Source: Diadema setosum (lineage: Eukaryota > Echinodermata > Echinoidea > Diadematoida > Diadematidae). Taken from it: a stretch of DNA of 64,000 bases. Every line of letters begins with the position of its first letter. The first letter of the stretch is position 1. The position numbers and the translations under genes are program-made. Below, one piece after another: positions 50,907 to 63,385 of this stretch. The stretch spans positions 24,937,337-25,001,336 of the forward strand of contig CM067065.1 in NCBI GenBank assembly GCA_033980235.1, given 5' to 3'. The notes under the pieces were generated by a model that searched no databases, was not told where the DNA came from, and saw only the letters and a list, made by a program, of their open reading frames with translations.

Positions 50907-52989
50907 TATATACATAATTATTACAAATGTTAAAAACATTGATATTCCTCATTCGTATAACAATAAATTCAGCATAACCATAAAACCAATTTGGATGTTT
51001 GTGACACAGTTTATATCAAGAGTTTTATTGCAAAGGAAACTAACAAGATTCGTGTTGTTAACGAGAGAAAAGTTGTGACAACGCCTTTCCATTAATGTGT
51101 GCAAAAGATTAAGCGCTCAGCTCATTGTTAGATGAATTGGTTCATTTGATTATAGCAGGTGGTTTTCAAACCTTCCCAGGCACGTGAATCCTTTAACAAG
51201 ATTTTAGTAAAAACTAATCTATGGTTTCAACTGTAGAAACTGAGAGAAATGGATAGAGAAATTTTAATGGTATACTGCGGAATATGGGTCGCCGTTATGC
51301 TCACTACTAGTCGTCATCTTTATTTTTGTTATCATCATATAGCTGATTCGTAATATCATTAAAACATCACCATTTTACATAAATACGTTCCCTTTCACAA
51401 TTCGAGTTCACATTTTTTAGATCTCTTAAATTCAATAAATTTCGTATCCTCGGGTCGATTTCAACCAACCCACCTTCATTCATACTCGCCTACATCTATT
51501 CTACGTGTTTGAACTCAGCATGGAATGTTGATTAAAAAAAAAAAATCAAGACAAGGGTATCCACTTGTTCCGGAATGTAGAATTGTCTTTCATGTGTACA
51601 GATTTATCCATATCCATCAAAATAAACAGAGGAATTATATACAACGTATAAGCTGAACATTATATATCAAAACTGTAACAATAATTATTGCATATTTATT
51701 ATGCCTAAATTAACAAAATACATGTGAAAATGAGTAACAAAATGAAGAGAGCATAATTGCATAACTGCATAATTATTCATTTCATACTTATGCGTATGAC
51801 AAATTGAAGGATGGGAATGGAAATGAAGGGACCAACTAAAAAGCAAAGCTTGTATTATTATTTGACCCTCAAAAATACATAAGAAGACGAATAATGAATT
51901 AACAATATTGCAAACCGATATAAAATGAAATCAAAAGAATCATTTCGTGACTGCCACAGGGAAGGCAAAATGTTTACTGATGACACGTCCGGATGTTGTT
52001 CTTGTACATGTACAGTACAGACACTAGAGGCTACATAATTTTTGCAGAAATAGGGTAATTTGCCTGCAAAAAAAAAAAAAAAAAAATTCTTTCAACTGCC
52101 AAACAAGGTTTCGCTTTTTTACCTACCTAATGTCAGAATTTCCAAAGTCTCTTTGAAGTTTTGTCCACTACTGCAGTCAGAGAAGTAGAATGACACAGCA
52201 TTTTGAATCAGTGCTTCATTTCAAAAAATTTCACGCCACAAAGGTTCAATCAGCAGTGCATCAAACCATCACAACGACAATTTAACCATACTCTTTAGTG
52301 ACACAACATGCATTTAAAAAGAGCAATGCCACCTCATTAACGGCATAATTAATCAATAAAGATAAACTGAAACAAGTAATCATGATCTCACATAGTCCCG
52401 CGAATGGAAACCAATAAGATATCAATAAACAACGTGCAAGACGCATACAGTGTTTGTGTTATCGTTTCACTGTAGTCGATTTTTGATCTCTAATTTGGTA
52501 ATCAACCTGTCCCATAAAAGGCATTTGTTGTAAATATGGGTGACGTGCCCTTACGTAAGTCTTCATCATGAAGCCTTATCTTTTCAAAAGCTCAATGAAA
52601 AAAAAAGACACTCAAAAGCGGCCCCAAGCTAACTAAAGACAAGACTTTTCTTTTTAATCAATGTTCTTATTTGGAACATGACTGCCTTTCACAAATTGAA
52701 TGACCGACGTGACTGTTCGTGTCCGGCTTGAGATGAATTTGATGCTTATTGATGAAATGCATGCTCCTATTTTTGACAGATTTGAATGGTACAAATTAAA
52801 CATTATTGATTGCTTCTATAGTGAACTCAAATGATCGGATTTTGAACTTGATTGCTGCTTTTGATCTGCGAGCGTGGAATGCGTGAAACTGAAAGTTCGT
52901 CACATGAACTTGAATGTCAAAATTGTGAAATTGACCGGAAATGCCTACATTTGAGATTCAATTTTCGTCCACGTTTTCAATCGTAGAAT
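50907..52989. other. Intergenic
   Basis: AT-rich; poly-A near 52068-52085. No gene, RNA or intact element recognised. Confidence 0.45.
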
Positions 52990-52995
52990 TTTATT
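52990..52995 (-). terminator. Candidate polyadenylation signal AATAAA of the mucin-lectin gene
   Basis: AATAAA on the minus strand about 95 bp past the stop at 53090; distance is typical for a short 3' UTR. Confidence 0.4.
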
Positions 52996-53034
52996 TACTA
53001 CACAAGTCAAATGATTATATTTCTAGAACATCAG

Positions 53035-53089
53035 AGAAAGAGAGAGAGAGAGAGAGAGAGAGTGTGTGTGTGTATGTGTGTGTGTGTCT
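53035..53089. repeat. (GA)n-(GT)n compound microsatellite
   Basis: gagaga array followed by gtgtgt array, directly adjacent to the stop codon of the mucin-lectin gene, i.e. in its 3' UTR. Confidence 0.8.
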
Positions 53090-56000
53090 TCACTTAGTGA
53101 GACAAATAGCCCTGTATTTTGTCCCAGCGCCACGATAGAAGTAAAGCGTCCCGGACGACCTGTCCGCCAGCATGTATCCATGTCCTTGTTTCAGCGTTCC
53201 CCATGCTGTGAAAGGAATACAGACAACAATGGAAAAGGTAAGGAGAAGGAGACGTTTTCAGTTTACCTCTCTTTTCCAAATTTTCAGTTAGTTTTCTTGG
53301 TTGTTCTGTACGTAAATGTACATGTATTATCATAATATACCTTATACTATGATATTTTTATTGTGTAACGCATTTCTTGCAAATTGACAGAAAATACAGT
53401 TAGTTTCGTGTAAATGGAGTACTCTGTTTCATTCTTTCACTGGATAGAAATAACGATGATTAGATCAGAGCTTAACTGACTTTTCAGTTGAATATACCTG
53501 TCATTATGAAATCTAAGAAAGTTTCCAATTATTAATTTGACATTCTCGTGTTTCATGATTATATTTCCAGATTTTGACAAACCGTCTAAGCAGATTAGAT
53601 ACAACACCGCAACTTTGAAAAATAATCAAAAACTAGCTCTCATACCACATCCCAAATGCTTTTGCTGATAAAGAGCGGAAGACGGGTGTCAATCAGCTTT
53701 CACTCACTTCTCCTTTCAGTCATGAAAGATGCATGCTATGGGAACAAATGAAGAGTTTGTTTGCAAAAACCGATAAGTCCATATTTGCCAAGTGGAGATA
53801 TTTGCGATTAAAGGTCTAGAAAAATAAAGAGAATAATAAAAAAAAATTTGCTTCTTTTGACCATAACTTCAAAAATATACCTTTATATGTAGTGACCAAT
53901 ATATCATTTAAAAGATATTATTTTGTACTTTATGACAGCGATCATACTTCAAAATCTTCAAAAATGGACTTATCGGTTTTTGCAAACAAACCCTTCAAAT
54001 ATTTCTATGGTGATTTCTCAGTGCACTTGAAGTAGTGTGGGATTACTCTGCTGAACAAAACACATGCCTTAAAGAAAGAAATGATAATATAGCTAAATGT
54101 TGATACTCACTCATTGTAGCACCCTGATACAGCGAGCTCAGTGGCACGCTGTCTCCGTCCGGTGGGTAACGGCACCGCCACTCTCCCGTGGACCCATGGT
54201 CTGAGGCGACCCACGATGTCTGACCCGTTGGCCAGCAGCACGTGCAGTCCAGCCAGACCCCTTCGTTCCCGCACGCTGCTTTCACCCGGTCCACCAAGTC
54301 GTCGAGGAACGCTTTGCTGTACGGTAGCGGCAGACGTCCGCCGTTCGTCGACAGGCATTGCTGGCGAGCTTGCTCTATGGTCACGAACGAACACTGTATG
54401 GATAGGACCTCTGCAAGACATTTTGTCCGACGGACAGGAGAGAGAGAAATAAAGAGAAAGAAAGAAAGACAGACAGAAAGAAAGAAAGAAAGAAAAGAAA
54501 GAAAGAGATAGAGGGAGGAAGTAGCATACAACGCTTGTGTGCTTATTGTAAATTTTCAGCGAAAATATCGAAAATTTATGGTTAAAGACATATAATTGCA
54601 TAAATATTTCCCGTTGATCGCAACGCATATTAAACGATATCCAATTATTCGTTTCACTTTGTCTTACAGTTGGATCTACACATAGGATTCTAATGTGCAA
54701 GAATTTGCCATGCTTGACAAAAATATCCTTCCGCCCGTTAGATACCTCTTTGATATACACTAAAAGATCCGTGACATAACTTTGACAGAATTTGTGCCAC
54801 GTTTGACGAGTGCATGGTTCAATGACTTAGGATACAGGTATTTTCATAATCATTATTGTTGCTTTGTTACCAGTATTATCGTTGTAATTATGTTAAAAAT
54901 ATTACGAATTTTGTTATCACTATTTCTTAGTAGTGGTGGATGTCTTTAGAGTTATACGAATCTTTTGTCTTTTCGAAATTCTTTTGATTATTGCCTAGTC
55001 GTGTTAGATATCTTTAAAGTAATATGAATATTTCCAGTTTTTTAGTTCGAGTTATTTGCATCCTATTCATAATGAATACCTGGAGGGGCATCGCCATCTG
55101 CAGTTGTTTGTACTGTTGAAACAATTTCAGTTGTTTTTATTACGGTCGTTAGAGCTGTTGTTGGTGTTGTTGCTAAAGCTGTAGATGTAGTGGCAGTGGT
55201 AGAAGTAGAAGGCCTCGTAGTAGCTGAAGTAGTGGTTGTAATAGTTGTAGTGATCGTGGTGGCTTCTGTTGGCTTGATTGTGACTGTTGCTGCAGCCGTT
55301 GTTGCAGTCTGGGATGGGGAGGTAGGGTCGGGAAAAGTTGTCGCAGTCGTAATGCGCACGTTGCTGGATGTCTCCGGGGTTGCGGCCGAGGTAACGTCAG
55401 AGTTGGTTCCCGTGGTCGGGGTCAGTCGAGAGGTTGCAATTGTTGTTGTTGTTGTTGTTGTTAGCGCTGCTGTTGGTCCTGTTGCTAAAGATGCAGATGT
55501 AGTAGTAGTAGGCCTCATAGTAGTAGCAGCTGAAGTGATCGTGGTCGTTTTTGTTGTTGTTGTTGTACCTATAACCGTTGCTGTAGCTGCCGTTGATGGT
55601 TGAAATGGAGAGGTAGAGTCGGGGAATGTTGTCGTTGTCGTATCGGGCGCGGTGCTGTGTATCTCCGTGGGTGCGACCGAGGTAACCTCGGAGTTGGTTC
55701 CCGTGGTTTGCGACAGCCGAGTGGTTGCGATTGAACTCTTCGCATTGGTGTCAGACGGTGTCGGACTGTACGAAGTTGTGGTCTCGGGAACTGTTACAAC
55801 AGATCATTACAAGATTGCGAGATTTGGACAGCATGATGTAATCAGAAGACCCATCCGCCCCCACCCCCCCCCCCCCCCCGTGCCGCCATGTTTGTAATCA
55901 TAACTTCAACAATTAATTTCAAGATTATTCTCATTCAGTGGAGATTGAAATGCCACTATATTCTAACATAAGGAACATGATTAACACATAAACATGCGAT

Positions 56001-57740
56001 TCCCGCTCAATCGCTTGGATCACAATCTTCATTACAAAATCCACAAAAAGAAGTTTGAGGGGGTGGTTTTGGAATAGTGCTACGCCTATCATCTGTTTTA
56101 AAATAACATAATCTTTTCTACTTATGAATTTGCTGCGTTCTTTTTCAAGAGATTTACATACCCTATTTCATTAAATCAATCACTAGTGAAAAAAAAAAGT
56201 TTAAAACAAACACTTTTGTCAACATATATTCTGATAAACAACAACAACAACAACAAGAAAAAACTAGATATATCGCTACGGCGACTGATATGCCTCCGCC
56301 ACAATGCATGGTTCTCCTAAGAGGTCTATAGTACAATGTCTTGACAATGTGTGATGACAGTTTCACACAATTGGCAAAATATTAAAATGACAGGTTTGCC
56401 ACAAATGTGCTGAATGTTCACTTTCCTAGAACTAGGTTCAATTGGATGAATGATTAAAATGTCAGAGTGCAGGTATTTGGGGAACTGATGATTTTTACTT
56501 GACTTTTGACCCTTTTATAAGTTTATGCATTGAGTAATTTTCAAGGTATTGAGAAAAAGTATAATTTCAGTATCAAATGGGAAAATAGCATTATCTAAAC
56601 CTGGCCTTTGACCTTTGACCTCACAGTTCCAAAGAGAATCACTGTTAGGTTGAACATGCATAAATATGTAAGTTTCATGATGATACCTTGAGTTACTTTT
56701 GAGATATGGAGGAAAAAGTGCAATTCAGCACTTTCACTTGACCTTTGACCTTTTGACTTTTGACCTTTTGGCAAGAAACTTCCTACAGAATATACAATGT
56801 ATATTGGGTAATACATGCATACATCAAGTTAAAACAAAAACAAAAACCTTCAGGCATATTGCATTTTAAGGAAAGTAGTGATATTTTGAGGAGTTGACCT
56901 TGACCTTTGACCCCCCGACCTTTGACCCATGACCCCAACTTCCCTAGATAATCACTGCCCATCGGTACAAGCATATATAATAAGTTTTATGAAGATACCT
57001 TGAACCATTTGCGAGATATGGAGAAAAACATGAAATTTCAATTTTTTTTCCACAAAATAACCTGTGACCTTTGACCTTTGACCCTGTGACCCTAAAATCC
57101 ACACAACGTATTATCCCCCAAGGATATACCCTCATACCAAGTTTGATGTAAAACCACCACACGGTTCTTGAGATATCGACAAAAACAAAACGGGACGGAC
57201 GGACGGACGTACGGACGTACGGACGGACGGACGACCCGAAAACATAATGCCTCCGGCCACTTCGTTGCGGAGGCATAAAAAGGCCTCTAAGCGTTCGGCT
57301 AAATAAACAGGTGGTAATCATGACAACAACCATAACAATGAGCAAGATAGCTTACAGTGGGACTCTTATTTAGAATACTGGATTTCGGAATGAGGGCAAT
57401 CACCTCGCGATATATTTCAATACAGTTTATTTTGTGTGTGTGTGTGATGTTTTGCTCACTTCTGTTTCTTGTGTATTTACTCTAGATTCCAGATCATACG
57501 GATGTGCTTAGAGTCATAAGTGGAATAGAAGGGAATGATTGATTTATATCATTTATCCGCTATACCTCTCACCTGGCACGCACACTGTAGTCCGATTTAC
57601 GCCGGGTAAACTGAAAGGTGAGTCAAACTCTACTGGCATGGTCTCTTTCACCGATCCGTCGGGCATGGGAATTCCCTTACAGAGGTGTTTGGGGCCTGGG
57701 CGCCGATGTAGTCGCGCAGTTGAGCTGGCGGCCAGCGTGA
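53090..57740 (-). CDS. Mucin / C-type-lectin-like extracellular protein (3' four exons)
   Basis: Exons 57740-57573, 55790-55080, 54410-54111 and 53205-53090 have consensus splice sites and join in phase 1 throughout, typical of shuffled extracellular modules. Exon 1 holds [18 protein letters not shown] and an N-glycosylation site in [10 protein letters not shown]. Exon 2 is a Thr/Ser/Pro-rich mucin-like region of about 237 residues with an internal duplication ([10 protein letters not shown].../[10 protein letters not shown]...). Exons 3-4 form a divergent C-type-lectin-like domain: [41 protein letters not shown], then [17 protein letters not shown] and KYRAICLTK with a stop. A standard WIGL motif is missing, so carbohydrate binding is uncertain. 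No transmembrane segment is seen before the stop, so the protein is probably secreted. The signal peptide and start lie upstream, beyond 57.74 kb or outside the window. Confidence 0.82.
53749..53997. mobile_element. Palindromic MITE, TGAAG...CTTCA family, copy 4 (intronic)
   Basis: Same element as at 1745 and 5120, inside the last intron of the mucin-lectin gene. Ends tgaagagtttgtttgc / gcaaacaaacccttca; flanks are AA-rich, not TA. Confidence 0.75.
54424..54512. repeat. (GAAA)n microsatellite at a splice acceptor
   Basis: On the minus strand this is a CTTT/CTGT array ending about a dozen bases before the acceptor of the first lectin exon (54410), so it serves as an extended polypyrimidine tract. 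Confidence 0.75.
56265..57276. mobile_element. CTCCGCC-end repeat (~1 kb) in the mucin-lectin intron
   Basis: Ends tatgcctccgcc and cggaggcata are inverted. The interior repeats gacctttgacc several times and carries a (GGAC)n/(GTAC) microsatellite at about 57193-57232, next to gacccgaaaacataatgcctc. A fragment is at 23047. It lies in the intron between exons 57740-57573 and 55790-55080. Confidence 0.75.
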
Positions 57741-58105
57741 CTGCACAAGATAATAATTTAATACGAGGAAGCCTGAAGCCGGTAAGCCGGTAACAATATG
57801 CCTATAGACCGGAAGCACAGAAGATTTATTTAGCTGAAAAGGGTCACACTTTTATGTTGGTCTCAGACTAATTATGATATGGCCAAGGGTCAATAAAATT
57901 AATTGCTGGCAAGTAACATCCTGTACCGTAAGCCTAGGGGCCAGAAAAAGGGCCCCCGAAAATGCATTTATTCAGCCGAAGGGGGTCTGTAGAGCCCACT
58001 AATGTCAAAATCGCCCACTAATGTCAAAACAACCACTAATGTCATAACACGTCGACGACAAATGTCAAAATTTCCCAATTTTCTGCAAAATGTCCTGACG
58101 CGTCA
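57741..58105. other. Intron of the mucin-lectin gene or upstream DNA
   Basis: No exon recognised. From about 57998 phrases actaatgtcaaaa repeat, leading into the array. Confidence 0.4.
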
Positions 58106-60782
58106 CAAGGGCGGATCAAGGAATGCCATTAAGGGGAGGCGCCTTTACAAAATCAAAGGTTGGCACGACCCTCGCCCCCCCCCCTTTTTCTTATTCTTAT
58201 TTCTGTTGTGTTCACAAAATAAAGAGAGGGGGGCACTAAAGGGGGATGCGCCCCCTCTAAATCCGTGATTGCGTCAACCACAAATATCAATATTGGATTT
58301 ACCACAAATGTCATAACGCGACACAGGGGCGGATCCATGAATTCCGTAAAAGGGGGGGGGGGGGGGAGGGTTTACAAAGTCAAAGGCTGGCGCGACCCCC
58401 TTTTCTTATTTTTGTTTCTGTTAGTGACGGTGCACGAGAGGGGGAAGCGCCCCCTTTCGATCTATCATTGCGTCAACCACATGGAAAAACTCAGTGCTTG
58501 CATTACAGGGGCGGATACAGGAATTTTGTAAAGGGGAGGCGTCTTTACAAAGTCAAAGGCTTGCGCGACCTTCCCCCTCCCCATTTTCTTGTGTTGACGA
58601 AATAAAGAGAGGGGCACTAAAGGGGGGTGCGCCCCCTCTCAATCCACGATTGCATCAACAACAAGTCAAAATCAGGGATTAACCACAAATGCAATAACAC
58701 GTCGACCACAAATGTCATAACGCGTCACAGGGGGGGGGGGGGGGATCCAGAAATTCCGTAAAGGGGGGGGGGGGGGCGCCTTTACAAAATCAAAGGCTGG
58801 CGCAACACTGGCGGGTGCACCAAGGGGATGAGCCCCCTCTCGACCCATCATTGCGTCAACCGCAAATATCAAAACTCATTGCTTGAATTACGGGGCGGAT
58901 CCAGAAATTTCGTAAAGGGGAGGCGGCTTTACAAGATTAAAGGCTACCGCACCCCTCCCATATTTTTCTTTTTATCTATGTTGTTTAAAAAAAAGAAAAG
59001 AAAGGGGGCACCAGAGGGGGATGCGCCCCCTCGTGATCCATCATTGCGTCAAGCACAAATGACCAAACTCATTGCTTGCATTACAGGGGCTGATCCAGGA
59101 ATTTCGTTAAGGGGAGGCGTCTTTGCAAAGTAAAAGTCTTGCGCGACCCTCCCCTCCCCTATTTTCTTCTTTTTATTTCTGTCGTGTTGACGAAATAAAG
59201 AGATTGGGCACTAATGGGGGATGCGCCCCCTCTCAATCCGCGATTGCGTCAACCGCAAATGTCAAAATCGGGGATTAACCACAAATGTCATAACGCGTCG
59301 ACCACAGGTGTCAAAATTTTCAAACTAACTGCAAATGCCATAACGCGTCACAGGGGGTGGATCCACGAATTCCGTAAAGCGGAGGGGCGCCTTAAAAAAA
59401 AAATCAAAGGTTGGCGTGACACCCCCCCCCCCCCAATTTTCATCTTTATTTCTGTTGTTTTAACATACTATAGTGAGAGGGAGCCAGAGGTGGAAGAGCC
59501 CCCTCTCGAATCATGATTGCGTCAACCACAAATATCAAAACTCATTGCTTGCATTACGGGGGCGGATCCAGGAATTCCGTAAAGGGGAGGGGCGCCTTTA
59601 CAAAATGAAAGGCTGGCCCGACCCTCCCCCTTTTCTTATTTATATTTCTGTTGTGTTGACGAAATAAAGAGAGGGGGCACTTAGGAGGGGGGGGGGGTGC
59701 GCCTCCTCTAAATCCGCGATTGCGTCACAGGGGCGGATTCATGAATTCCATAAAAAAAGGGGGAAGGCTTTACAAAATCAAAGGCTGGCACGACCCCCCT
59801 TTTCTTATTTTTATTTCCGTTGGTTTAACATACTATAGTGAGGGTGCACCAGAGAGAGAAGCCCCCCCCCCCCCCTCTCGAAAACTCATTGCTTGAAATT
59901 ATGGGGGGGGGGGATCAAGGAATTTTGTAAAGGGGAGGCGTACGTCTTCACAAGAAAGTCAAGGGCTGGCGTGACCTTCCCCCCTCCCCCAATTTCTTCT
60001 TATTTCTGTTGTGTTGACAAAATAAAGAGAGGGGCACTGAAGGGGGATGCGCCCCCTCATAATCCGCGATTGCGTCAACCAAAAGTCAAAATCGGGAATT
60101 AACCACAAATGTCATAACACGTCGACCACAAATGTCATATCGCGTCACAAGGGCGGATGCAGGAATTCCGGAAAGGGGGGGGGGGGGCGCCTTTACAATT
60201 TCAAAGGCTGGCGCGACACTCTGTCCCCACCCCCCCCCCCCAATTCCTTATTTTTTTTTGCCTGTTGTTTTAACCGAATAATTATAATGAGGGTGCACCA
60301 GAGGGGGGTGCGGCCACTCTCGATCCATCATTGCGTCAACCACACATGGAAAAACTCATTGCTTGCATTACAGGGGCGGATCCAGGAATTCCACAAAGGG
60401 GAGGGGCGCCTTTACAAAATGAAAGGCTGGCGCGACCCTCCTCACTTTTCTTCTTTTTATTTGTGTTCTGTTGACAAAATAAAGACAGGGGCACTAAGGG
60501 GGTGCGCCTCCTCTAAATCCGCGATTGCGTCAACCGCAAATGTCAATATTGGATTAACCACAAATGTCATAACACTTCGAACACAAAATAATGTCATAAC
60601 GCGTCACATGGGCGGATCAAGTAATTCCATACAGGGGGAGGGGGCTGGCGCGACCCCCTTTTCTTATTTTTTTTCTGTTGTTTTAACCTAATATAGTGAG
60701 GGTGCACCAGAGGGGGAAGCGCCCCCTCTCGATCCATCATTGCGTCAACCACAAATGGAAAAACTCATTGCTTGCATTACAG

Positions 60783-61529
60783 GGGCGTATCCAGGAATTC
60801 CGTGAAGGGGAGGTGCCTTTACAAAATCAAAGGCTCGCGAGACACCACCCCATTTTCTTCTTTTCGGGCACCATGGGGGATGCGCCCCCTCTCAATCCAT
60901 GATTGCGTCAACCACACTGACCAAACTCATTGCTTCCATTACAGGGGCGGGTCCAGGAATTCCGTAAAGGGGAGGGGGTGCACCTTTGCATAATTAAAGC
61001 CTGACGCATCACCCCATCTTTTTATCATTCATGTTGTTTTGAAGAAAAAAAATAGAGGGGGCATCAGAGGGGGATGCGCCCGTCTCGATCCGCGATTGCG
61101 TCAACCACAAAATGTCAAAACTCACTGCTTGCAGGACAGGGGCGTATCCGGGAATTCCGTGAAGGGGAGGCGCCTTTACAAAATCAAAGGCTCACGCGAC
61201 ACCGCCCCATTTTCTTCTTTTCATTTTCTCCTGTTTTAACAAAATATATAGAGGGGGCACCATGGGGGATGCGCCCCTCTTGATCCATGATTGCGTCAAC
61301 CACAATGACCAAACTCATTGCTTCCATTACAGGGGCGGGTCCAGGAATTCCATAAAGGGGAGGTGTGCACCTTTGCATAATTAAAGCCTGACGCATCACC
61401 CCATCTTTTTATCATTTATGTGGTTTTGAAGAAAAAAAAAATAGAGGGGGCATCAGAGGGGGATGCGCCCGTCTCGATCCGCGATTGCGTCAACCACAAA
61501 ATGTCAAATCTCATTGCTTGCATTACAGG
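60783..61529 (+). repeat. Recent ~370-bp dimer duplication inside the array
   Basis: 60783-61138 and 61139-61529 are much more alike than neighbouring units. Both contain gcttccattacaggggcggg, the unusual tgcataattaaagcctgacg and gaagaaaaaaaatagagggg in the same order, so two units were copied together. Confidence 0.7.
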
Positions 61530-61639
61530 GGCGGATCCAGGAATTCTGTAAAGGGGAGGAGCCTTGACAAATTTAAAACCTGCCGCACCCCTATTTTTCA
61601 TTTCTGTTGTTTTAACAACAACAGAAATGCTTGCTCAAT

Positions 61640-61955
61640 GCTTGTATTACAGGAGCGGGTCCAGGAATTCCGTAAAGCGTAAAGGGGAGACGTCTTCTCA
61701 AAATGAAAGGTTGACGCAATCCCCCTCCCCCTTATCAATATCGTTTTATTTCTTTTGTTTAAACGACAGTTAAAGCGGCAGTCTTTGATTGTGTAAAGGA
61801 GCCTCCATCACTTTACGGAATTCCTGGTTCCGCCCCCTGTAATGCAAACAATGGGTTTTGCCATTAACTTGTGGTTAACGCAGTCGCGGATCTAGAGGGG
61901 GACACGGTACCCCCTCCCCGTCTCTATTTACATCTCTCTATACACAAAAGAAATT
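61640..61955. repeat. Inversion-turn module, copy 1
   Basis: A plus half-unit (ggtccaggaattccgtaaag, with an extra cgtaaagggg) meets a minus half-unit (ctttacggaattcctggttc) around 61770, making a foldback. The same arrangement recurs at 63060-63385. Confidence 0.75.
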
Positions 61956-63059
61956 AAATGAAAAAAAAAAGGCGAGGCAGTTTGCGCAACTTTTTGATTT
62001 TATAACCGCTTCTCTCCTTTACGGAATTTGGACCGCCCCTCTAATGCAAGCAATGAGTGTTGACATTTTGTGTTAACCCAATCGCGGATCGAGAGGGGGC
62101 TCATACCTCTATGGTGACTCCTTCATTTTTTTTTTTTTTTTACAATAGAAAAATCAAAAGAAAAAATAGGGGGGTGCGGCAGATTTAAATTTTGTAAAGG
62201 CGCTTCCCCTTTACGGAATTCCTGGATCCGTCCCTGTACGGTAAGAAATTAGTTTTGATATTATGGTTAACGCAATCGCGGATCGAGAAGGAGACGCATC
62301 CCCCTCTGATGCCACCTCTCTTTTTTTAAAACAATAATAAAATATGGGGGTGCGGCAGCCATTATAACTTGTAAAGGCGCCTCCCGTTTACTGAATTCCT
62401 GGATCCGCCCTTAATGCAAGCAATGAGTTTTGACATTTGTGGTTGACGCAATCATGGATTGGGAGGGGACTGGTACATCTCTGGTGCCCCCCCCCCTTTT
62501 TTTTTTGTTAAAACAAAAAAAAATAAATAAAATGGGGGGGGGGGGTGGAAGCCTTTAATTTTGTAAAGGTGTCTACCTTTTACGGAATTCCTGGATCCAC
62601 CCCTGTAATGCAAACGATGCAGCAGCTTTGATTTTGTAAGGGCGCCTCCCCTTAACGGAATTCCTATATCCGCCCCTATCATGCAAGCAAAAATGATTTT
62701 TGACATTTTGTGGTTGATCGAATCGCGGATCGAGAAGGGAGAGCATCCCCCTCTGGCGCTCCCCTCTCTTTCTTTTTCTTTAGTTAAAACAATAGAAAAA
62801 TGGAAAAAATGGAGGGTTGGGGTGCGGCAGTTCTAGTTTTGTAAAGACGCCCCCCCCCCCCCCTCTTTACGAAACTCCTTGATCCGCCCCTGTAACGCGT
62901 TATGCCGCATCCCCTTTTTTTATTTCATTTCTGTTGTTTTACCAACAAAAACAAAACAAAAAAACAAAAAATAGAGAGGGGGTACCAGAGGGGGATGCTC
63001 CCCTCCCCCCTCGATCCGCAATCGCGTACGTCAACCACAAATGTCAAAACTCATTGCTT

Positions 63060-63385
63060 GCATTACGGGGGCAGGTCCAAGAATTCCTTAAAGCGCAAAG
63101 GGGAGACGTCTTTTCAAAATGAAAGGCTTGCGAAATCCCCCTCCCCCTTATTTTTCTTTTTATTTCTTTTGTTTAAACGTAAAAAAAAAGAAAAAAAGAA
63201 TGGGGGTGCGGCAATCTTTAATTTTGTAAAGGGGCCTCCCCTTTACGGAATTCCTGGTTCCGCCCCATGCAATGCAAACAACGAGATTTGCCAAAAACTT
63301 GTGGTTGACGCAGTCGCGGGTCGAGAGGGGGGCGGTATACCCCCTCCCCCGTCTCTACTTTTGTAAACACGAAAGAAATTGAATT
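63060..63385. repeat. Inversion-turn module, copy 2
   Basis: Matches 61640-61955 across both arms: the extra cgcaaaggggagacgtctt insertion, tttcttttgtttaaacg at the turn, ggaattcctggttccgcccc, aaacttgtggtt and gacgcagtcgcgg. The turn is therefore a repeated unit, not a one-off breakpoint. Confidence 0.75.

Noticed and set aside
54107..54760. 217-codon minus-strand ORF over the lectin exon
   Set aside because: Wrong frame; the neighbouring frame has the lectin residues and phase-matched splice sites.
55190..55603. Valine-rich plus-strand ORF
   Set aside because: Antisense of the Thr-rich mucin exon on the minus strand.
60047..60691. 214-codon plus-strand ORF
   Set aside because: Crosses several array units and consists of their translated repeats; it has no domain and recurs in other frames.
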